A DNA stretch of 64,000 nucleotides from Durusdinium trenchii (GCA_963970005.1 CAXAMN010021112.1:1972282-2036281), one strand, 5' to 3'. Counted from the first letter of the stretch, positions 9,630-21,172 are shown. Program-made: numbers and translations. The notes: generated from the letters alone by a model not told the origin.

Positions 9630-11200
9630 ACGTCCCAAACGGCCTCCCAAACTGCCTTATGCCATGGAAGTGGTCATGTGTGAGCCGTACATCAACGAAG
9701 CGCGATGATAGTCTCGCACCACTGATGAAGCTACTAGATGTGCCGATAACACGGGTGGACTTACGTACCAGAAAAACACCTAGATTTCAGGGGCTTTTAT
9801 GACTGACGTTCCACCCCACTCCATATGGCACCGTTATCAAAGGCACATCCACATACTACACAAGGCTGATTGCAGGTAGGCGTGGTGAGTGGGGGCTTTG
9901 GGCTGTCATGAAAGACAGTTGGACCATCTGACTGGTTGGAATCGAGATTGCCTAAAGAAGAGATGGGTCTGGGTGGCAGGACAAAAAGCCAGGATGCTGT
10001 CTGTATTTGAATTTGGCAGGAACCCTTTAAACACAACAGCAGCAAATCTAAGTTCAACTTGCAACCACAACTACAACTATATACCTATATAACTATAACT
10101 GCTACAAGTACTACGACGACTACTACTACGACTACTGCCAGGACGCATGGTACCAGCACTACCACTGCTACACCACGGTGTTTCTATTCGACTCCCACCG
10201 CCGTTGCCATTTTTGGACTGCATCTCCAGGCTGCTGAGATGGATGATCGGCCCAAGGTCAGGGTCGGGTGGGGGTGAACTTCTAAACTTCCTACAGAGAT
10301 ACGGAATTTCTCACTTTTCTCAACGTCCAAGTCATGTCTCTTAGGTCACTTTGCCCTAACTTCCGAAGCGACCAGGTTCATAGGATCGATCGATTCACAC
10401 ATATACGATGCCATTCAGCCAGCTGCGTGGGCGAGATCCACCTGCTGCGTTGGGGGAGATGACCCACATTTGGTGAAGACATGTTTGATCCTGAGGCCTA
10501 TCAATCAAAACCTGCCCAACCCGAAAGTTGAAGTCCATTCGGAATCGGTTCATTGATTTGGGGTCTTACCCAGACGTGTTGAAGTTTTTGCACCATGGCA
10601 CACATGTATAGGACTCATATGCATGAAGATGTCCCAAGAATTCCAATCAACCATCTTCATCCACTGGGTCCATACACCAGCTGCCTGGCGTAGAGACGCC
10701 CTTGGGCGATTTCACTGACCAAATCCATCCGGTACACTCACTCGCTCCCACATCACATGGAAGTGGAGTTCACCCCTATTTTCTCTCAACTAAAACACCT
10801 ACCCTCCTTGAAATATGCATGAAAGTGGAAAACCACCTGTTCATAGAGGATTGCATGGCCATTCAAGGGACTGGCTGCCATCCAGTTTCCAGGTTAGCGA
10901 GTCACAGTGACCCTGCCGAGGACAATTTCTTTGCGGACTTCCCGTTGAACTTAAAACAAACAAAAATAGTCAAACTTCTACGCAAAAATATGGATCTCGG
11001 ATCGGCAACATGCCGACATGATGTCGACCATGTCTATTCCTGAACAAACAGGTGTGCGGGGTGATCAGGGTAGAGGCAACACTTCCCAAAGACCTACAGC
11101 CTACAGCTGTATAGTTTGACCTTGCAGAACTTCCCAGACGCTTCCAGCCCAGAGGCTTCCTCAAAACTCCACACATGCTTTTTTCGGATGACCAGTCTCC
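9630..11200. other. no gene seen apart from a microsatellite
   Basis: Mostly unique non-coding sequence with a TAC/ACT-rich microsatellite at 10058-10145. Short open frames only. Confidence 0.4.
10058..10145. repeat. ACT/TAC-rich microsatellite
   Basis: Imperfect trinucleotide array of ACA, ACT, ATA and ACG units. Predicted Thr runs in this stretch come from the repeat. Confidence 0.8.
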
Positions 11201-11217
11201 TCAAGCAGAAACCCTGC

Positions 11218-11384
11218 CTTCTCCGGCCTGCCGCTCGTCGGACCCGACCCCCAGCCCGAGACGCCAGGTGCCCAGCCCCAAGGTGCGTTGGCCCAAGGAG
11301 CCCGGGCAGGCGGAGTGGTTTCTTCCGGTGGCGGCGCCCCACCTCTTTCAGGGGACGAAAGATGGATGGATGGGGAAACAATAG
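11218..11384 (+). CDS. exon-like coding island, unrecognised
   Basis: The plus-strand frame ending at 11384 has strong third-position GC between about 11240 and 11350 (for example KVRWPKEPGQAEWFLPVAAP). It runs out at a CTCTTTCAG at about 11350, which could be a boundary. A second plus frame is also open. No family recognised. Confidence 0.3.
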
Positions 11385-11885
11385 AGAACGTTTTTTGATT
11401 GGTTTTTCTGGACCAGCTTGGAAGGACGTTCTCTTTTTGGGGTTTCAGGAATGGCGTTTTGTGGTCCTTAGCAAATCACCAACGGAAGGAGACCATCGCC
11501 CAAGTTGCCGCCCAAGCGATAGCCCTGCGAGAAAGAACGGGTTTCGAAGTTTCAACCCTCTAAAGCAACTTCTATAGGGTTAGGACTCTTTTTGAGAGAG
11601 CTTATTTTCGTGGTTGCACCGAAACTGGGTCCAACATTGGAGAAGACATCATGCGCATCTCCAAGCATGTTTGGCCAGCCGTGTTCTTGACGGAAGCTTT
11701 GATGTGGACTGCGTATTTGTGGGACACCAAGGTTCTTACCCATGCATTCTCATGTCGGAAGCGAACATAATATGGTTTGATTTTTTCAGGAGACCCTCAA
11801 GGCATCATCTTCATCCATTCATGCATGGATGTTTTTCCTCTGGGGCTGTGTGAGCCCAAAATTTTTGTTCATAGGCCTCAAAAAA

Positions 11886-11961
11886 AGTGATGGCCTCCAA
11901 CCTTATAGCACTCCAACCTAATAGTGATGGCCTCCAACCTATACCGATGGCCTCCAACGCC
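11886..11961 (-). repeat. 21-bp dispersed repeat array, about four units
   Basis: Reverse-complement units at 11886-11906, 11907-11922 (truncated), 11923-11942 and 11943-11961, core GATGGCCTCCAACCT. Confidence 0.85.
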
Positions 11962-12044
11962 ATGTTTGCAAAAATATTTTGATAAAGCTGAAATAGCGAA
12001 GCCTACAGGGTTGCAAGTACAAGGCGGAACCCCCAATTTTGCAG

Positions 12045-12121
12045 GCCTGGCCGCTGCCTGCGTCTTGTGCTGTCGGCGTCTTGTCGAAAGCCTTGCTGCG
12101 GCCTCTGCCGCTGAGCGCTAG
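12045..12121 (+). CDS. short exon-like island
   Basis: CAATTTTGCAG ending at 12044 is a good acceptor. The following 25 codons are Ala/Leu-rich (LAAACVLCCRRLVESLAAAS) and end at TAG. The minus strand is also open here. Possible terminal exon. Confidence 0.3.
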
Positions 12122-12129
12122 GCCTTGAA

Positions 12130-14220
12130 TCCCCACCATGTCGTGCGCGACGGACGCAGATGGGTGAAGAACACGGCAGTTTGACAGAACACATCGAAAG
12201 AGTAATGAATATTTTATCATGTGAAACAAGTCATTCGCACATGAGAAAACATATCATTATATACTCATCCTAGGCCTTTGATCATCCTCTCGTTATTTCT
12301 TCATGGTTCTTTGCAGATGAGTAGGTTGCCTTTTTTGGTTCGGTGGAAGACAAGTCGGCGGTATGCGTCTCGGACTTCTCCAGGCATTTGTGGGCCATAA
12401 GTGAAACCTCAACCTTTGAAAGTTCACCGAATCAATGGAGAACATATATTCGCCAGTAGTCTACAACAACTGAACATGTGAACGCGTGGATCAGCGAACG
12501 ATTTCACCCTAGGACCTTAGGACATTTGTCTATAGGGCTGTCTTCAGTTCAGGTTCGTGAATCATCCTATACGCACCTTAGAGATACCAAACTGATCTCT
12601 CCAACCAACCATTCGGGATTTCTCGCACTGGTTTCCAACCCCGTGCGCCTTCCTTCGGCACGTGACAGACGACGTCTTTCACCTCACTTCCCGAGGGTAC
12701 CAGAGTTCAACTCGGTGGGTGTCGGCACTTTCTGAAGCGATCGGTCCCCACGATGCAGCGTGCGGGTGCCACGTTGCGTCGCGTAGGGGAACAGCTGCCC
12801 CAAAATGGGGAACTGACCTTAGTTGAGTATGATTTCTGGTTGGCATATACTCTTGCAGTTTTCCCTTGCATCTCATGAGACTATATGAAACATCACTATT
12901 GGGCAAAAACCGACATTAGAGTAGATGGATTCCGCATCCGAAAAAAAACCGGGGGCATCCAGCCCTCGATGGCACGAGCATCAGATCCAGTCCTGGACTG
13001 AAAGTTCGCCCGGTGAGGTGGACCACGAAATCACCGTGTTTTCAGAGGTTCGATGGCACTGGCACCCGAAGATGTGTCTTAAACAGATGGTGGTCCTTAT
13101 AAAACCACCTGGACTGGGGGAGTGTGCCATCTACTCTGAATCCGCTGTAAATAAGACTCTTAGGCCCATTTGCACCTGTGGAAGTGTTGACCTAAGAAGT
13201 CTTAGCATGAGTCATCGTGCCAAGACTTCCAAGAGTTGCACGGTCATCGTTGATGATTCCCATGAACATGGGTTAAGACTTCTTAGGCTCATTTGGGCAG
13301 CTATGTGTGCGTGCGGGTGTGCACGGAGAATTTTCTTGAACCCTATAGATATTTCTAGGTCACTCAAGTGCAACCTTTCGCACCAAATCATGGGCAGAGC
13401 CAATCGATCAGGGCTACAAGCGTCACTGTCGCTCGCGCCCCGCACGAACGACTGAGCTTGAAAGTTCAGATTGTTTGCCGGCCTTGCAACCACCAAGCGG
13501 CAGGCTATAACCACATCAGAGGAGCATGCGGAACTGCACAGAGAATGCACATGCACATCACCAGGAGGTTTTTCGACCAAGAAGCCACGGTTCTCTGACC
13601 TGCTTAGGCTTAGCGCGACCGTAGTAGTCACCCAACTCCAGACACCCATGGATCGGAACTCATGTCGACATCACATTCCATAGCGCAACTTGCAAATCCG
13701 TCCAAGCCACAGCTCATGTTGAGCAGTGGACGACATCACATTCTATAACCATATTCGAATTGAACCCAAACAGATCGAAGAAGTGAGGAGGGTTCAATTC
13801 GAACCAAACAGAACAGAAGTGAACAGATCCCCAAACAGATCCAAGAAGTCCCCCCCCCCCCGGATCCAGATCCAGCCAGCCAGCCAAAAGCGATGGATCG
13901 CAGCAAACGTCTCCGGGAGGACGGGGAGTTGGTTCGGTTCGAAGCCTGGTGGAATGGGGCTGTTTCATCCCCCCCCAGTTCGGATTGTGGGAATGTTGGA
14001 TGGTTGGAAGATCTGAAGACATGGTTTTCTGGAGGTGTTGTGTAGCTTGCTTGGATGGCTGTAGGAGCTGCAGCAACTAGCTCAGTGCCGTAAATTAAGG
14101 GCTTTTGGGCAGAATGCCCACTGCCCACCCTACACTATAAGCCTTCAGCTTACATTCAGATGAACACTGAACACAATCTGATGGCTATAGGCTATAGGTG
14201 GAATCCCCTTCTGGGGCAAG
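12130..14220. other. no firm gene; one foldback copy inside
   Basis: Weakly protein-like plus frames at 12478-12735 and 12925-13455 were not convincing. The family 2 foldback at 13033-13148 lies inside the second and explains part of it. Confidence 0.35.
13033..13148 (+). mobile_element. foldback (MITE-like) element, family 2, second copy
   Basis: 116 bp, opposite orientation to 5677-5789. Ends are imperfect inverted repeats with GATGGC and GCCATC further in. Confidence 0.6.
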
Positions 14221-14439
14221 ATGTTTCTTATTTTTTCTTTTTGTTTTTTTGCGGTTCCTGGACAGCCAATCCAAGAGCCTCTTGATGACTTGAGGATGGC
14301 CCTCACTGGATATGTTGAGAATGTCGGACACGTGTCTGCCGAAGAATGGCCGAGCAGGCAACTTGCTAGGAAGAGCAGGCTTCGTTTGTCCACTTCGCGT
14401 GGTTCGGCTGCTTTTGTTGAGATCACTGGCAGGCCATGA
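14221..14439 (+). CDS. probable exon or small hypothetical protein
   Basis: From about 14256 the frame reads as ordinary protein to TGA at 14437-14439 (for example EPLDDLRMALTGYVENVG). The first 12 codons are Phe-rich, derived from a T-rich tract, and are more likely intron or leader. The T-rich tract would serve as a polypyrimidine tract. The island at 14818 is on the same strand and could belong to the same gene. No family recognised. Confidence 0.45.
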   Translation: MFLIFSFCFFAVPGQPIQEPLDDLRMALTGYVENVGHVSAEEWPSRQLARKSRLRLSTSRGSAAFVEITGRP

Positions 14440-14817
14440 ACTCCAAGCTATATAGATGAGCTGCTGAAGGAATAGGAACATTTTCTTGCATGTTCATCAC
14501 ATCAAAGACAGATCACTCTGTACGGCTCTACGCACTTGTATAGTTTTCAACGCCAAGACAAAGCAGGAAGCTTTGACGAGCTACAAACTACTTTCGATGA
14601 CAGAGAACTAAACATTTGTGGAGGACCATATTGCGCAATATTGTTCGCTTGAGCAAATCCAAGTGATACTCAGATACTGACCATTACATATCGGGGAAGA
14701 TCGCGGAATCAGTCTGGATTTGATGAGAGGACCATTCTGTCGTTTTTGTCGATTCCCATTGAACACTCCTTTTTTGATTCGTGTCATCCTATTTCAACTG
14801 ACTTACCATCTCCACAG

Positions 14818-14874
14818 GCTCTGCCCGAGGTCACCAATGCGGTGGGTAACGAGAAGGCCTGGCAGCACCAGTTG
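14818..14874 (+). CDS. short internal exon candidate
   Basis: CCATCTCCACAG ending at 14817 is a clear acceptor. The next codons, ALPEVTNAVGNEKAWQHQ, have almost only G or C at third positions. A donor is not obvious; GTGGGT lies inside and TTGGGTG after. Function unknown. Confidence 0.4.
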
Positions 14875-15058
14875 GGTGTGTTACCCCTTTGGCCCTGGCT
14901 GGGTAGACTGGTCTATATTTCCTCTTCCAAGGAGGTCGTTAACGGGGGTCGGTCTCCCTATTTTGAGCTACACACCCACCGGAATTTCAGATCACACTCG
15001 GAACGCCATACAGCGATGACATGACCAATCTCTATATAATAGTCATCCATCTACCAGC

Positions 15059-15154
15059 TTCTTGAAAGTGACCTTTTGAAGGTTCCTAAGTGACCCTGTT
15101 GGAGGCTTATATAAGTGACCTCAAACCAGGTTATCAAAAGGTCACTTTGAAGAA
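15059..15154. repeat. foldback element with 21-bp arms
   Basis: The left arm (15059-15079) and right arm (15134-15154) pair with one mismatch; the arm core is AAAGTGACCTTTTGA. AAGTGACC is repeated inside, giving four occurrences counting both strands. No other copy noticed. Confidence 0.7.
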
Positions 15155-16104
15155 CCAGGTACTGTAAATGCGGGTGGTGTTTGCTCCGCGAGAGAAACTC
15201 GGCTGACCAGCCGAGCGAAAAATTGGTCCGGCGACCGGACACGAGACGAGACATGGATAGAAATGGGACTGGAAGAAGCAACACACACACAATCATGAAA
15301 ATAGTCTGCAGATGTTCGGAGAATGGGGGTTGTTCGGTGTAGGACGCGGTTGGACGTTTCTGCAGAGTGCAGTTAGATGTGGCTGGAAAGGGCGAGCTGA
15401 GGTGAACAGAAGACGATTCAGAAACTACAGGGCGTCCCGATTCAGAAACTGGATTCTAACATGTGTTTGCTTGGGTAGTAGGGTAGGTATAGCAGTTTCG
15501 CTCGTTTGCAGTGGAGTATAGCTTCATTTTGCTATGTACCAATGACTTTCTCCAGGTTTGGCCCTTTGCCCCGATTGAGACTCTTGGATTTTGAGCTTTC
15601 GAAGCTCAAGCATTTCTAGAAAGCATTGGTACTCTTTTGGAAGATACAGGGAGAGCAGTAGTTAGTTGGCTCATTCAAAGGTCCTTGAGGGCTAGGGCAA
15701 CTCCAATGCCAGGGATAAAGGATCATGTGCCCCCACAGTCTCCCTGTTTTTTCCAGAGAAGGGAGGTCTCCAGAGAGGTATCAGCAAAGCTTGGTCCCAA
15801 TATGGCTGAAGGAAGCAGGTCTTTTCTGCTCTTCCTTGGCAGCCACGCAGGAGGGTTACTTTGTTGAAACCCAGAAGCCCAGCAAGCATACGACGCCCGG
15901 TTTTGCTTCGGATGATTTATAGTTTCTCTCCCCTGTGGAATATGTTTTGTATTTTGTTTTCCGGTTACTTCAGCAAATCCAAGATACCAAGCATGGCGAG
16001 CAGCGAAAAGAAGACGCAGTAAGGAAGAAACCAAACTCTTTGGGAACAAAAAAACGATGAAGAAATCCATGTTTGGGATTCTTGGGTGGGTGGTGCCACA
16101 ATGA

Positions 16105-16407
16105 ATTTTCTCCACCTCTCCACCCGCGCAAAAAAAACGTCTATGCCTTTCGGTCTGCCCCCTTGGGCGGGTCTACACCACCATCCGCATCGATGCCGGC
16201 CTTGCGCGGGGTCTGCTCCCTTCGCACCGGCCGTCCTGCCGGCGCATTCAGGTCTTCCGCAACGAAGCAGGGAGTACCTGGACGAAGCTTTGTCGCGGCT
16301 TCGGGGACCTCACCAAGGAGCGCGCCGTTGAAAACGGTCGAAAAGAGGGGGCAATTCCGACTCGACCGAGCCAAACGCGGCGTTCGGCCCACCACCAAAG
16401 GCGGTAG
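16105..16407 (+). other. GC-rich island open in all three plus frames
   Basis: One plus frame is open over 16105-16407, a second over 16073-16462 and a third over 16101-16331. Each has plausible stretches (for example VYTTIRIDAGLARGLLPSH in the first). It is probably an exon, but the frame cannot be decided without RNA. Confidence 0.35.
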
Positions 16408-16701
16408 CCAAACGCAGTGTTTGGTGGCGCGTTCACTTTGTTCGGTCGCGTTTCAGATTTAGCACGATATTCGGTGTTGGGATTCTTTCGATCACGCAGG
16501 CAATGTCATGCCACGTGATCGGCTACTGCACCAGCATATTTATGGTTCGTTAGATCTAGATGTTTCATAGCGCAGTGATTTGCGACGATATGTCCGGTAG
16601 ATGGGGATAATCCACCCTGCACCGGCTGAGCACTTCTAAGTCGTGTACATGGAAAACTGTCTCCACCAAATGGAAAGTCAAAGTGTCTTATTCTTTCTCA
16701 A

Positions 16702-16977
16702 ATGGATCCACCTTTCGAGCTGTGGAAGTCTTCTGACGGCGAGGAGCCCGAGAAGCTGGACACCATCGAGCTGCCGGGGCGCCGAAAGGGAGCGGTCAGA
16801 GCGGTCGGCCCGGAGGATGTACTAGGAGAAGAGGGAAAGAGAAGAGGGACATGTGATTCAAAGGCAGTATATAAGCAACCGCATTTATCTACCGACATAA
16901 AGAATAGCTTGGAGGTGGCCGCATATTGTTTTCCAAGACGTTGTGGCCACGCTAAACGAGGTAGAGGTGAGCTATAA
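16702..16977 (+). CDS. probable first exon, unrecognised protein
   Basis: ATG at 16702 opens a charged, protein-like stretch (KSSDGEEPEKLDTIELPG) with GC-rich third positions to about 16835. The frame continues to a stop at 16977 with weaker coding character. It could be the N-terminal exon of the plus-strand group at 16.7-18.0 kb. No domain seen. Confidence 0.45.
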   Translation: MDPPFELWKSSDGEEPEKLDTIELPGRRKGAVRAVGPEDVLGEEGKRRGTCDSKAVYKQPHLSTDIKNSLEVAAYCFPRRCGHAKRGRGEL

Positions 16978-17064
16978 AACGAGATCTCCTGTGCATGTTA
17001 GTACTTTGGCATCAGAGGTACGTAGAAAACTTGGAAAACGAGACTCCAGACAAGCACCATCAGG

Positions 17065-17174
17065 AGTGGTGGTGGTGGTGGTGGTGGTAGTGGTGGTGGT
17101 AGTGGTAGTGGTAGTGGTAGTGGTGGTGGTGGTGGTAGTGGGAGGAGGAGTAGGAGTAGGACTGGAACTAGGAG
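17065..17174. repeat. GTG/GTA microsatellite
   Basis: Imperfect (GTG)n/(GTA)n array grading into GGA. Poly-Val, poly-Thr and poly-Leu/Pro frames across it are artefacts. Confidence 0.9.
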
Positions 17175-17195
17175 TACCACTATGAGTGCAGCTCT

Positions 17196-17438
17196 TTGCT
17201 GCCCAGCCACCACAAATCCATCGCACGTGCGGATTTGGACGGCTTTTTTTTGGCTTTGAGAGATGCCTTGGAACACGACGTCCTCGACCAACTAGAACAG
17301 CCAAAGCGTAGACCAACACGATCCATCGCGCACCTTTCCGCCCGAGGCCGCATGAAACCACCATCCACGACGTTTGGGACAGCGCACGGTTTGGGGGAAC
17401 GTCCTCGCTGGTGGACGTGGACAGGGCCGTGGACGTAG
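17196..17438 (+). CDS. probable exon, unrecognised protein
   Basis: The plus frame reads convincingly as protein (RADLDGFFLALRDALEHDVL, then a basic segment). It lies just after the microsatellite and about 220 bp after the island at 16702-16977. The end of the true exon is unclear after about 17410. No family recognised. Confidence 0.45.
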   Translation: MLPSHHKSIARADLDGFFLALRDALEHDVLDQLEQPKRRPTRSIAHLSARGRMKPPSTTFGTAHGLGERPRWWTWTGPWT

Positions 17439-17549
17439 AAAGAACAGAGTCTTGTGGGAGTGAAGGGTTCTGTACATCAAACGTGTTCTTTTGGAGGACA
17501 ACCAGTCTGAATAAATATCACTTGAATCGTTTTTGGGATATTCAAGAAT

Positions 17550-17993
17550 TTGTCAGCTGGACCTATGACGTTGACTCAGTTTTTTGGCTTGAAACCGATG
17601 AGTTGGTTTGGGCAAGGTAAGCCTACTGAGCGCCCAACTCTGCTCCCCAGTGTATGTTGCTGTTCCACCCTTCTTCACCAGTCACTTTTACAGCTCAAGA
17701 GCCCTTTTGCAGCTCAAGACAGGAAGAGGCCACCCAAGGGCTTGGGTTTCGGAACTTGGACCGCTATTCGCCTCGCAACGTGGGGATCTGGACCAACCTC
17801 CGGAACCGGACCAACCTTGGACGACTTGCCTCTTGGGACACCGGACACAGACGTTTGGACCCACGGCACCCTGCCTCTGGTGTTTTGCCGCGCGCAGGAG
17901 TTTATGCTGGACCTCATGGTGACGCATCCCAAGTACTCCAGACAGATTCTGGACCTCATGGGACCGTCAGTTGGTGTTGGATTTTCCAGATGA
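17550..17993 (+). CDS. probable exon or hypothetical protein
   Basis: The frame from about 17700 to TGA at 17991-17993 is coding-like, with C-terminal helix-like sequence such as RAQEFMLDLMVTHPKYSRQI. The first 50 codons are Cys- and Ser-rich and doubtful. Same strand as the islands at 16.7 and 17.2 kb; together they could be three exons of one gene. No recognised domain. Confidence 0.4.
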   Translation: MSAGPMTLTQFFGLKPMSWFGQGKPTERPTLLPSVCCCSTLLHQSLLQLKSPFAAQDRKRPPKGLGFGTWTAIRLATWGSGPTSGTGPTLDDLPLGTPDTDVWTHGTLPLVFCRAQEFMLDLMVTHPKYSRQILDLMGPSVGVGFSR

Positions 17994-18885
17994 CGCAGTT
18001 CCCACCCCAAAAAAGTACAGATGTGGGTCGATCTAAAGCGAGTTTATATTATATACTCTCCATATTTGAGCATAAAAACTAAAGTATTTTGAGACTTGAC
18101 ATGTTGTTTTTGCGTCTCACTAGTTTTGACATGTTTCGATCCAGACCTGTGTCTTTTTCTTCGTGGAAGATAGAGGCTTATGGAGCGTGGAGAACTGGAG
18201 TGGCCCGGAGCTTTGAGCTGATCTCCCGAGAAATCACCACTGTCCTTTCAAGACCATTCAAAGAAAGCTTGGTAGAACAAGGGTTGGTGGCGGGACAGGG
18301 CAAAACCCATGAAATCCTGAGAGGTCGTAAGACGAACACGCGGAAGGGCCATGGCATGGAAGGGCCTTGGTGGCCCACGGTCCCATGGCATTTTTGCCTT
18401 CTTTGTTAATCAAGAGGCCTAAGGGTGGTTTGGAGATCCAAAGAGGCCCTTGAATGTTTTCTTGAGGCTAAGCGTCAGTAGTGTCCGGTTCCCTGTTTTG
18501 CAGGAAGCTTCCTTGCAAGCTCGTCTCACTGGTTGTGGCCAACCTGTTGGCAAAAGATGGAAAGTGAGGGGATTCACTGTTACTGGCTCGGGCCATAGCT
18601 AGCTCAGACTGTTCAAAATTCAAAATCCCTATAAAGCTGAGCCAGTCTGGAAGAAGACTTTAGAGTTTGCAATTTGGACTAGTTGACTGGAGCGAGGACC
18701 TTAGTTTTGGATGTCAAATAGTCAAAGACTTTCAGACTGATTGAAGCATCAACTGAAGAGCCCCACACATCACATATTGTCCCCACACATCACATTCTTG
18801 TCAGTACACTTGTGACCTGACCAACAAATCCCGCTGAATATAGATCCATATAGATCGTTGATTTCAGCTACACTGGTCCGACGAC

Positions 18886-19236
18886 ATGGCTTCTGCTACT
18901 GCTACTGCTACTCCTACTGTTACTCCCACTATTACTCCTACTACTGCTGCTGCTCCTACTCCCACTCCTACTCGTGCTCGTACCCCTACTACTGCTACTA
19001 TGATTCGATTCCACCGAGACCTGGCATCAAAACAGCAGGAAAAGGCAGAGATGCTGTTGAACTCCCGTCGATGGGCACGAACCTCAGCCGTTCTCGTCAT
19101 AGCAGACGCCGGTCCTGAGCTGTTCGTGGCTTTGGGCGGACAGTCCACGACGCTCCATGGGACTGCCATATATATGTGCCAATCGACCTCGACCCACCGA
19201 GTCCACCACCACCCCAATACATGTAGACATACATGA
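18886..19236 (+). CDS. hypothetical protein with Thr/Pro-rich N terminus
   Basis: ATG at 18886 begins MASATATATPTVTP and continues about 38 residues of Thr/Pro/Ala encoded by an ACT/CCT microsatellite. The next 55 residues are ordinary protein (for example TSAVLVIADAGPELFVALGG) with good third-position GC, ending in coding character near 19160. The open frame runs to 19236. The N-terminal repeat may be a real low-complexity segment or a microsatellite in a 5' leader. Confidence 0.45.
   Translation: MASATATATPTVTPTITPTTAAAPTPTPTRARTPTTATMIRFHRDLASKQQEKAEMLLNSRRWARTSAVLVIADAGPELFVALGGQSTTLHGTAIYMCQSTSTHRVHHHPNTCRHT
18890..19001. repeat. ACT/CCT trinucleotide microsatellite
   Basis: Imperfect array of CTACTG, CTCCTACT and related units overlapping the start of the candidate gene at 18886. 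Confidence 0.85.
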
Positions 19237-19692
19237 ATGGCAGTCCCAGACAGGTCGTGTCTGGGATTTGTTTTGCATTGTTGTGTTTCCAAAAGAATTG
19301 ACTCTCGTACAACTTCCCCAGATATGGTTCCATTTAGAGACTTGTCCTTCTTCTTCGACACAGCGGGGGGGTCAACATTTTCGGAGTCCTGGCGAGATTG
19401 ACCTGTGTTTGTTGGTTCGTTTGCCAGAGATGGTGTTGGATGTCGTTTAGGACGGTTTCTCATGTTTCCTTCAGACTGGATCTAGGAACCCTTGTTTGTG
19501 GCTGTGGGTCTTTGTTGAACCCAAGGACAAAGACTCAAACTCATTGGTTGGAGGAATATCTCCCTATTCTGATAGACACTCATACCGATACCAACAGTTC
19601 TTCATGTAAACTGCTGGGCATCATTGGACCAACTTCTTTGCCTACGTGACGGTTCGCTTGCGGGCAACGTTGCCCACTCCGCCACATCTGAG

Positions 19693-19768
19693 GAACACCT
19701 GGGTCAGACGGTTTGGGGATGAACTGAAGAACACACCGCACTTCGAACACCTGGGTCAGACGGTTTGG
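19693..19768. repeat. 24-bp direct repeat, spacing 52 bp
   Basis: A 24-bp sequence beginning GAACACCTGGGTCAGACG occurs exactly at 19693-19716 and 19745-19768. Confidence 0.85.
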
Positions 19769-20950
19769 TTCTGGAACCTGCTGTTTTTCGTTTGAGGCTG
19801 CAGGCTTTCTGGAGGCGAAGCAGAAGCACCGGCTTTCCCTCTGGCGCGGCTCCCGGAGTTCTCGACACCGGGGGAGTCGCGGCGAGTGGCACGCTCCGTC
19901 TCATGTGTTGGGTCGCTGCGTCTTTGGCCACCAGTGACCTCTGCAACCCATCAAGTTAAGCCCCTCTACAAGACCTCAGGAGGTCATACGCTTGAACGAT
20001 CTATAAACGTCTCCAAGTGTACCTAGATCTTCCAACTCTGCAACCGTTCTGCTTCAATGGGCTATGTCTTTTAGATGAACACGCAGAACCTTTGTGTCTC
20101 AGAGCCCAGATCCAGTCTACTCGGTCTAGCCCGTGTCAGGCCCATAGCAGGAGCCGGACCGAAGGAGCCGGACCTCCAACCGTCCGCGCGAAAAACGAAT
20201 CCAACCGTCTTGAGACGGACGAGGCGGCTCCCCTTGGACCGTCTCAGGGAGTGAACGCCCCGGTGTGTCACTTGTTGGACGCCCGGCTTTGGCCCGTTTG
20301 GGCCGATCGGTGTGTATTTGAGGGAGAGATCCTGGGTAGACTGGTCTATGTTCCGAACCTGAGGCAGGGGGTCGAACTGGGAGGTCTCCCTATGGGTAGA
20401 CTAATTGATTTTCCAAACTGAACCCAACACAACCAGCTGAGAGAACTTGAGTACGATTCAGTGTCATGTAGGATCGAAGATGAACATGAAGAAAACATGC
20501 ACCCGTGATCATAAGGTTTCTATTTAGGTTTCTATATTATTGACCCACATGATGGTGGAGAATGGCCCCTTGAAAGACGATGTTCCTTGAACGATCACAG
20601 CTGGTGAACTCCACTTCCATGTTACCAGGGAGAGTATGCCCAACGTTACGTTGGGCCTGGCGGATGCCATTTGTTCTTCGCTTCAGACGACATGAAGTAT
20701 ACACTCCCATTCACTGCAAATAACATGGATGTGGACACCCCCCTGTTTGTAGAGCACCCAGAGCCGATGTTCCACTTCCGTGTTAGCGAGAGAGTCTTTA
20801 ATCGTTTTTGCTATTGTTGAGAATGGCCTTGACTAATAATGATAACAATAATAAATCGTCCTCCTCCTCCTCCTCCTCCTCCACTGGGCCTTGAGGCCCT
20901 GGGTGTCTGGGAGATCACTTCAAATGAACCACCTGTTTGTTCACTCGCAC

Positions 20951-21172
20951 CAGTGGCGCGGCTGTTGCTTCAGGAAGCTGAAGGCCACCAAAGGCCAAGA
21001 TCCATCTCCAGCCCGGGAGCCGAGGACGACGTGCGCTCCCGTGGCTCCGCGCGTGCCGCTGGTGGTGTTCGCGCCGCGAGGGGACCTCTGGGTGTTCCCA
21101 GAAGCAACAGAAGCAACATGGGGACCCTTGGGAGACTTCCGTCAGATTGAGACTGAGCCCAGTTCTTGTTGA
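20951..21172 (+). CDS. probable exon, unrecognised
   Basis: The frame ending TGA at 21170-21172 has strong third-position GC over about 20960-21150 (for example VPLVVFAPRGDLWVFPEATE). It is preceded by a CTC-rich tract. A second plus frame is open but Ser/Arg/Gly-rich, the usual look of a shadow. No family recognised. Confidence 0.4.
   Translation, partial: QWRGCCFRKLKATKGQDPSPAREPRTTCAPVAPRVPLVVFAPRGDLWVFPEATEATWGPLGDFRQIETEPSSC

Noticed and set aside
16943..17364. Poly-Val, poly-Thr and poly-Leu/Pro open frames
   Set aside because: They are translations of the GTG/GTA microsatellite.
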